Source: JBLHGU01 sp047615875 (GTDB lineage: Bacteria > Pseudomonadota > Gammaproteobacteria > Arenicellales > CAJQKF01). Taken from it: a DNA stretch of 8,589 nt. Of the stretch, positions 6,920-8,589 are shown one piece after another (the stretch's first letter is position 1; every line of letters begins with the position of its first letter). Location: contig JBLHGU010000220.1 of NCBI GenBank assembly GCA_047615875.1, positions 1 to 8,589 on the forward strand, given 5' to 3'. The notes under the pieces were generated by a model. The model saw only the letters and a program-made list of their open reading frames with translations. It was not told the DNA's origin and did not search any database. The position numbers were made by a program, and so were the translations under genes.

Positions 6920-7108
6920 CAACGCGGCTCTAATGAAAATACGAATCGATTGCTAAGGCAATACTTTCCCAAGGGAACTGACTTAAAACCTCACTCGCAG
7001 ACTCAGCTAAATAATGTAGCAAGACGACTTAACGAAAGACCTAGAAAAACGTTAGACTATGAGACACCAGCTGAACGGTTTAATGCGTGTGTTGCGTTGA
7101 CCGGTTGA
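6920..7108 (+). pseudogene. IS30-family transposase, C-terminal remnant
   Basis: From about 6920 the frame reads QRGSNENTNRLLRQYFPKGT and then QLNNVARRLNERPRKTLDY and TPAERFN, ending at a TGA (7106-7108). This is the well-conserved C-terminus of IS30-type DDE transposases, including the last catalytic Glu in the NEN segment. The frame is open back to an ATG at 6881, but residues 1-13 (MRPQEEGRPSLTG) do not look like IS30, so the homology begins abruptly. Only about 60 of the usual 320-380 residues remain; the helix-turn-helix DNA-binding region and the first two catalytic Asp are absent. It is a dead element. I could not identify a matched pair of terminal inverted repeats. Confidence 0.85.
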
Positions 7109-7140
7109 ATTCACAACTCGTTTGAGACAGTCACTGAATG

Positions 7141-7167
7141 TTGAACCCTACAACAATCGCATATAAA
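7141..7167 (+). promoter_or_regulatory. Possible sigma70-type promoter for the RidA-like gene
   Basis: TTGAAC at 7141-7146 and TATAAA at 7162-7167 resemble -35 and -10 boxes, separated by 15 bases (16 if ATAAAT is used), slightly short of the ideal 17. It lies about 60 bases before the RidA-like start and just beyond the IS30 remnant, so the insertion may have supplied or altered it. Sequence resemblance only. Confidence 0.35.
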
Positions 7168-7229
7168 TTCACTTTCCTTTCGCCAGATAATAACTGGTAG
7201 GCGCAAAGGATCATCACCGGAGACTTGAG

Positions 7230-7715
7230 ATGGGCGGCACAGTTGAAAAACGATTGAGAAAGCTGGGGTACGAGTTGCCTCCCACGGGCGGAAATAGCTA
7301 TTACGGTGCTAATTACGGCACGATGAAACCTTTCCACATAACCGGCTCAATTCTGCACTTGTCAGGGCATGTACCGGTTCAGGATGGACAACCGGTTTAC
7401 CCAGGACGACTTGGGAACGCAGTATCACTAAATCAAGGCATGGAGGCAGCCGAGATTACTGCTATGAACGCGATTGCCGGGATGCAACAGGCACTCGGCG
7501 ACTTAGACAGAGTAGTTGCCGTAATCAAATCTCTAAACTTTGTTGCGTGCGTACCAGAATTCACCGATGTCCATATTGTGTCGACCGCTATGGCAGATCG
7601 AATTGTTGAAATATTCGGATCCGAGATTGGAATTGGGTGCCGTGCAACAATAGGTGTGCAGAGTCTTGCCGCCAACCATTGCTTTGAAACCTGGATGGAA
7701 GTTGAAATCAGCTAA
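7230..7715 (+). CDS. RidA/YjgF/YER057c/UK114-family protein
   Basis: 161 residues, complete. Members of this family are small trimeric cytoplasmic proteins; the RidA branch hydrolyses reactive enamine/imine intermediates made by PLP enzymes, while other branches have different or unknown roles. Family signatures are LHLSGHVPVQDGQPVYPGR (42-60), the conserved strand plus glycine turn; ALGDLDRVVAVIKSLNFV (88-105); FTDVHIVS (111-118); and CRATIGVQSLA (137-147), whose R138 corresponds to the substrate-carboxylate-binding arginine of RidA. The C-terminus (ETWMEVEIS) keeps the final beta strand and its acidic residue. It is about 30 residues longer than classical RidA (near 128), mainly through an N-terminal helix KRLRKLGYELPP, typical of the longer subfamily. 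The start is supported by GGAG at 7219-7222, seven bases before the ATG. It stands alone between an IS30 scar and a group II intron; its link to the glycan genes is unclear. Confidence 0.85.
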   Translation: MGGTVEKRLRKLGYELPPTGGNSYYGANYGTMKPFHITGSILHLSGHVPVQDGQPVYPGRLGNAVSLNQGMEAAEITAMNAIAGMQQALGDLDRVVAVIKSLNFVACVPEFTDVHIVSTAMADRIVEIFGSEIGIGCRATIGVQSLAANHCFETWMEVEIS

Positions 7716-7825
7716 GTGGAATCCACCTCACTTGGTAGTTTTATCGACCGTTTCACCTGGATGAAATTAGACGAATGACTGTTGAGGGCAACTTTGATTT
7801 GGTCACTTTACAAATCAATCGGGTC

Positions 7826-8044
7826 GTGTCGCCCAGCGGAACCGCCCCGCTGGGCTCACACAGGTAGGGTCGAGGACTGGCGCGGTAACCCGAAGGAATT
7901 CCCTTGGCTGTATCCGAGGTTTCCCTCGTCATGCCCGTTTAGGGTGTTCCGTAGTCCCGTTTCCAGCCCCCGCCACGTCCAACGCAGCATGCGGTTTTCC
8001 CGCACTACGCTGTCCTAATGACTTCATGTAAAAACTTATGTGAC
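7826..8044 (-). ncRNA. Probable 3' portion of a group II intron RNA
   Basis: On the minus strand this follows the maturase stop, where the 3' catalytic domains of a group II intron are expected. It is more GC-rich than the neighbouring genes and holds several hairpins, some closed by GAAA-type loops as read on the minus strand. One is at 7985-8012 (CAGC, bulge GTA, GTGCGG, loop GAAAA, CCGCAT, GCTG). Another is at 7915-7928 (CGAGG-GAAA-CCTCG). A third, at 7831-7855, has a perfect 9-bp GC-rich stem with a 7-base loop. The first has an AGC next to the stem and is the best candidate for domain V, but its bulge is on the other side from the usual domain V, so I do not assign domains firmly. The 3' splice site is not located. 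Confidence 0.45.
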
Positions 8045-8589
8045 TCATCGGTTGGCAGCACTTTCAATCGCTGGATAGCGCACATAATATTGGGAAAACA
8101 ACCCCAGACCTGTGTACAACCAACGCCTACTCCATCTGTCCCAACCGAACCCCCTGGTGTTCCTGGCCTTCATCATATGACGCCGAACCTTCTTTTCTAC
8201 CCAATCTTTGATGTAACCAAAGCATCGGCTCGACATGCCCACACGAAAGTAACTCACCCAGCCTCTCAGAATCGGATTGATGATTCCAATGACACGTGTG
8301 ATGGGTTGCGATCGAAAACGCCTAAAGATGTGTTTCAGTTTTTGCGTTAATGCCTTTCTGGCTTTCATGGTTGGCATATACAAAACACCAACCTTTCCAT
8401 TGCGCGTAATATTGCGCCGGAAGTGAAAACCAAGAAAACTGAACACACCACCCTTCGACAGATCAACCACTCTCGTCTTTTCCAAATTGAGTTCAACACC
8501 CAACTTTTCAAACTCCTGATGCAACCGCTTCATAACCGCCCTAGACAACCAACTCCATTTCCTGAAACCATCCACCAAGACCACAAGGT
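8045..8589 (-). CDS. ltrA: Group II intron reverse transcriptase/maturase (LtrA-like), 3' part; N-terminus beyond window
   Basis: Minus-strand frame, open at the window edge, stop at 8045-8047. The edge codons read LVVLVDGF, which fits the sequence just after the catalytic YADD of group II intron reverse transcriptases, so the cut falls right behind the active site. Counting from the GTG at 8584, LGVELNLEKTRVVDL (28-42) is RT block 6 and FSFLGFHFRR (48-57) is block 7. INPILRGWVSYFRVG (102-116) is the GIIM maturase core, followed by FGYIKDWVEKKVRRHMMKA (122-140) and RGFGWDRWS (144-152). The protein helps splice its host intron and copies it during retrohoming. The visible part has no stops or frameshifts and ends about 20 residues after the maturase domain, without an HNH endonuclease (inference: an En-minus type). 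It converges on the RidA-like gene. About the first 250-300 residues would lie outside the window. Confidence 0.9.
   Translation of the reverse strand, partial: LVVLVDGFRKWSWLSRAVMKRLHQEFEKLGVELNLEKTRVVDLSKGGVFSFLGFHFRRNITRNGKVGVLYMPTMKARKALTQKLKHIFRRFRSQPITRVIGIINPILRGWVSYFRVGMSSRCFGYIKDWVEKKVRRHMMKARNTRGFGWDRWSRRWLYTGLGLFSQYYVRYPAIESAANR

Noticed and set aside
6762..6956. Open frame of 64 codons between the cyclase and IS30 remnants
   Set aside because: No recognisable motif or ribosome-binding site, and it runs into IS30 sequence in the wrong frame.
7716..7726. GTGGA-A-TCCAC palindrome right after the RidA-like stop as a terminator
   Set aside because: A one-base centre cannot form a hairpin loop and no T run follows.
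6301..7855. Shared 10-base string near 6300 and 7845 as a direct repeat bounding an element
   Set aside because: The flanks do not match, and a 10-base GC-rich identity can be chance.
7782..8350. Two plus-strand open frames covering the intron RNA and the maturase gene
   Set aside because: They are shadows of the minus-strand maturase and structured RNA, with low-complexity content and no recognisable domain.

Overview
The window looks like the end of a metagenomic or draft-genome contig from a Gram-negative bacterium, most likely a gammaproteobacterium. The evidence is a two-partner-secretion outer-membrane transporter, proteobacterial-style IS30 and group II intron pieces, moderate GC and short ATGA gene overlaps. 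The first 13 bases match the end of the standard Illumina adapter, so the left edge is an assembly or read edge and not genomic DNA. The right edge cuts through a gene. No genus can be assigned.

Left part (14-2347): the C-terminal two thirds of a TpsB (FhaC/ShlB-like) outer-membrane transporter, open at its 5' side, is followed by a complete PAPS-dependent sulfotransferase-like protein.

Middle (2348-6196): a stretch that reads like a decayed gene runs into a compact same-strand cluster. It holds an NAD-dependent extended-SDR sugar epimerase/dehydratase and two different class I SAM methyltransferases of the sugar C-methyltransferase type (zinc-binding N-terminus, SAM core, C-terminal lobe). 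The genes overlap (ATGAGTAA and ATGA), so they are probably one translationally coupled operon making an unusual branched or methylated nucleotide sugar for a surface glycan. The first methyltransferase seems to have lost its start through a one-base frameshift at a run of four G, which separates the CxxC motif from the annotated start. With the sulfotransferase upstream, a sulfated, C-methylated cell-surface glycan is a reasonable hypothesis, not a proof.

Right part (6197-8589): a gene graveyard and mobile-element zone. It contains the C-terminal tail of a class III adenylate/guanylate cyclase with a frameshift, the C-terminal tail of an IS30-family transposase, an intact RidA/YjgF-family gene with its own ribosome-binding site and possible promoter, and on the minus strand the 3' half of a group II intron: the C-terminal part of its reverse transcriptase/maturase followed by a structured GC-rich RNA region. 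I see no tRNA, rRNA, CRISPR array or defence system, and no convincing wholly new system. The most unusual parts are the paired C-methyltransferases next to a sulfotransferase and the layered remnants to their right.
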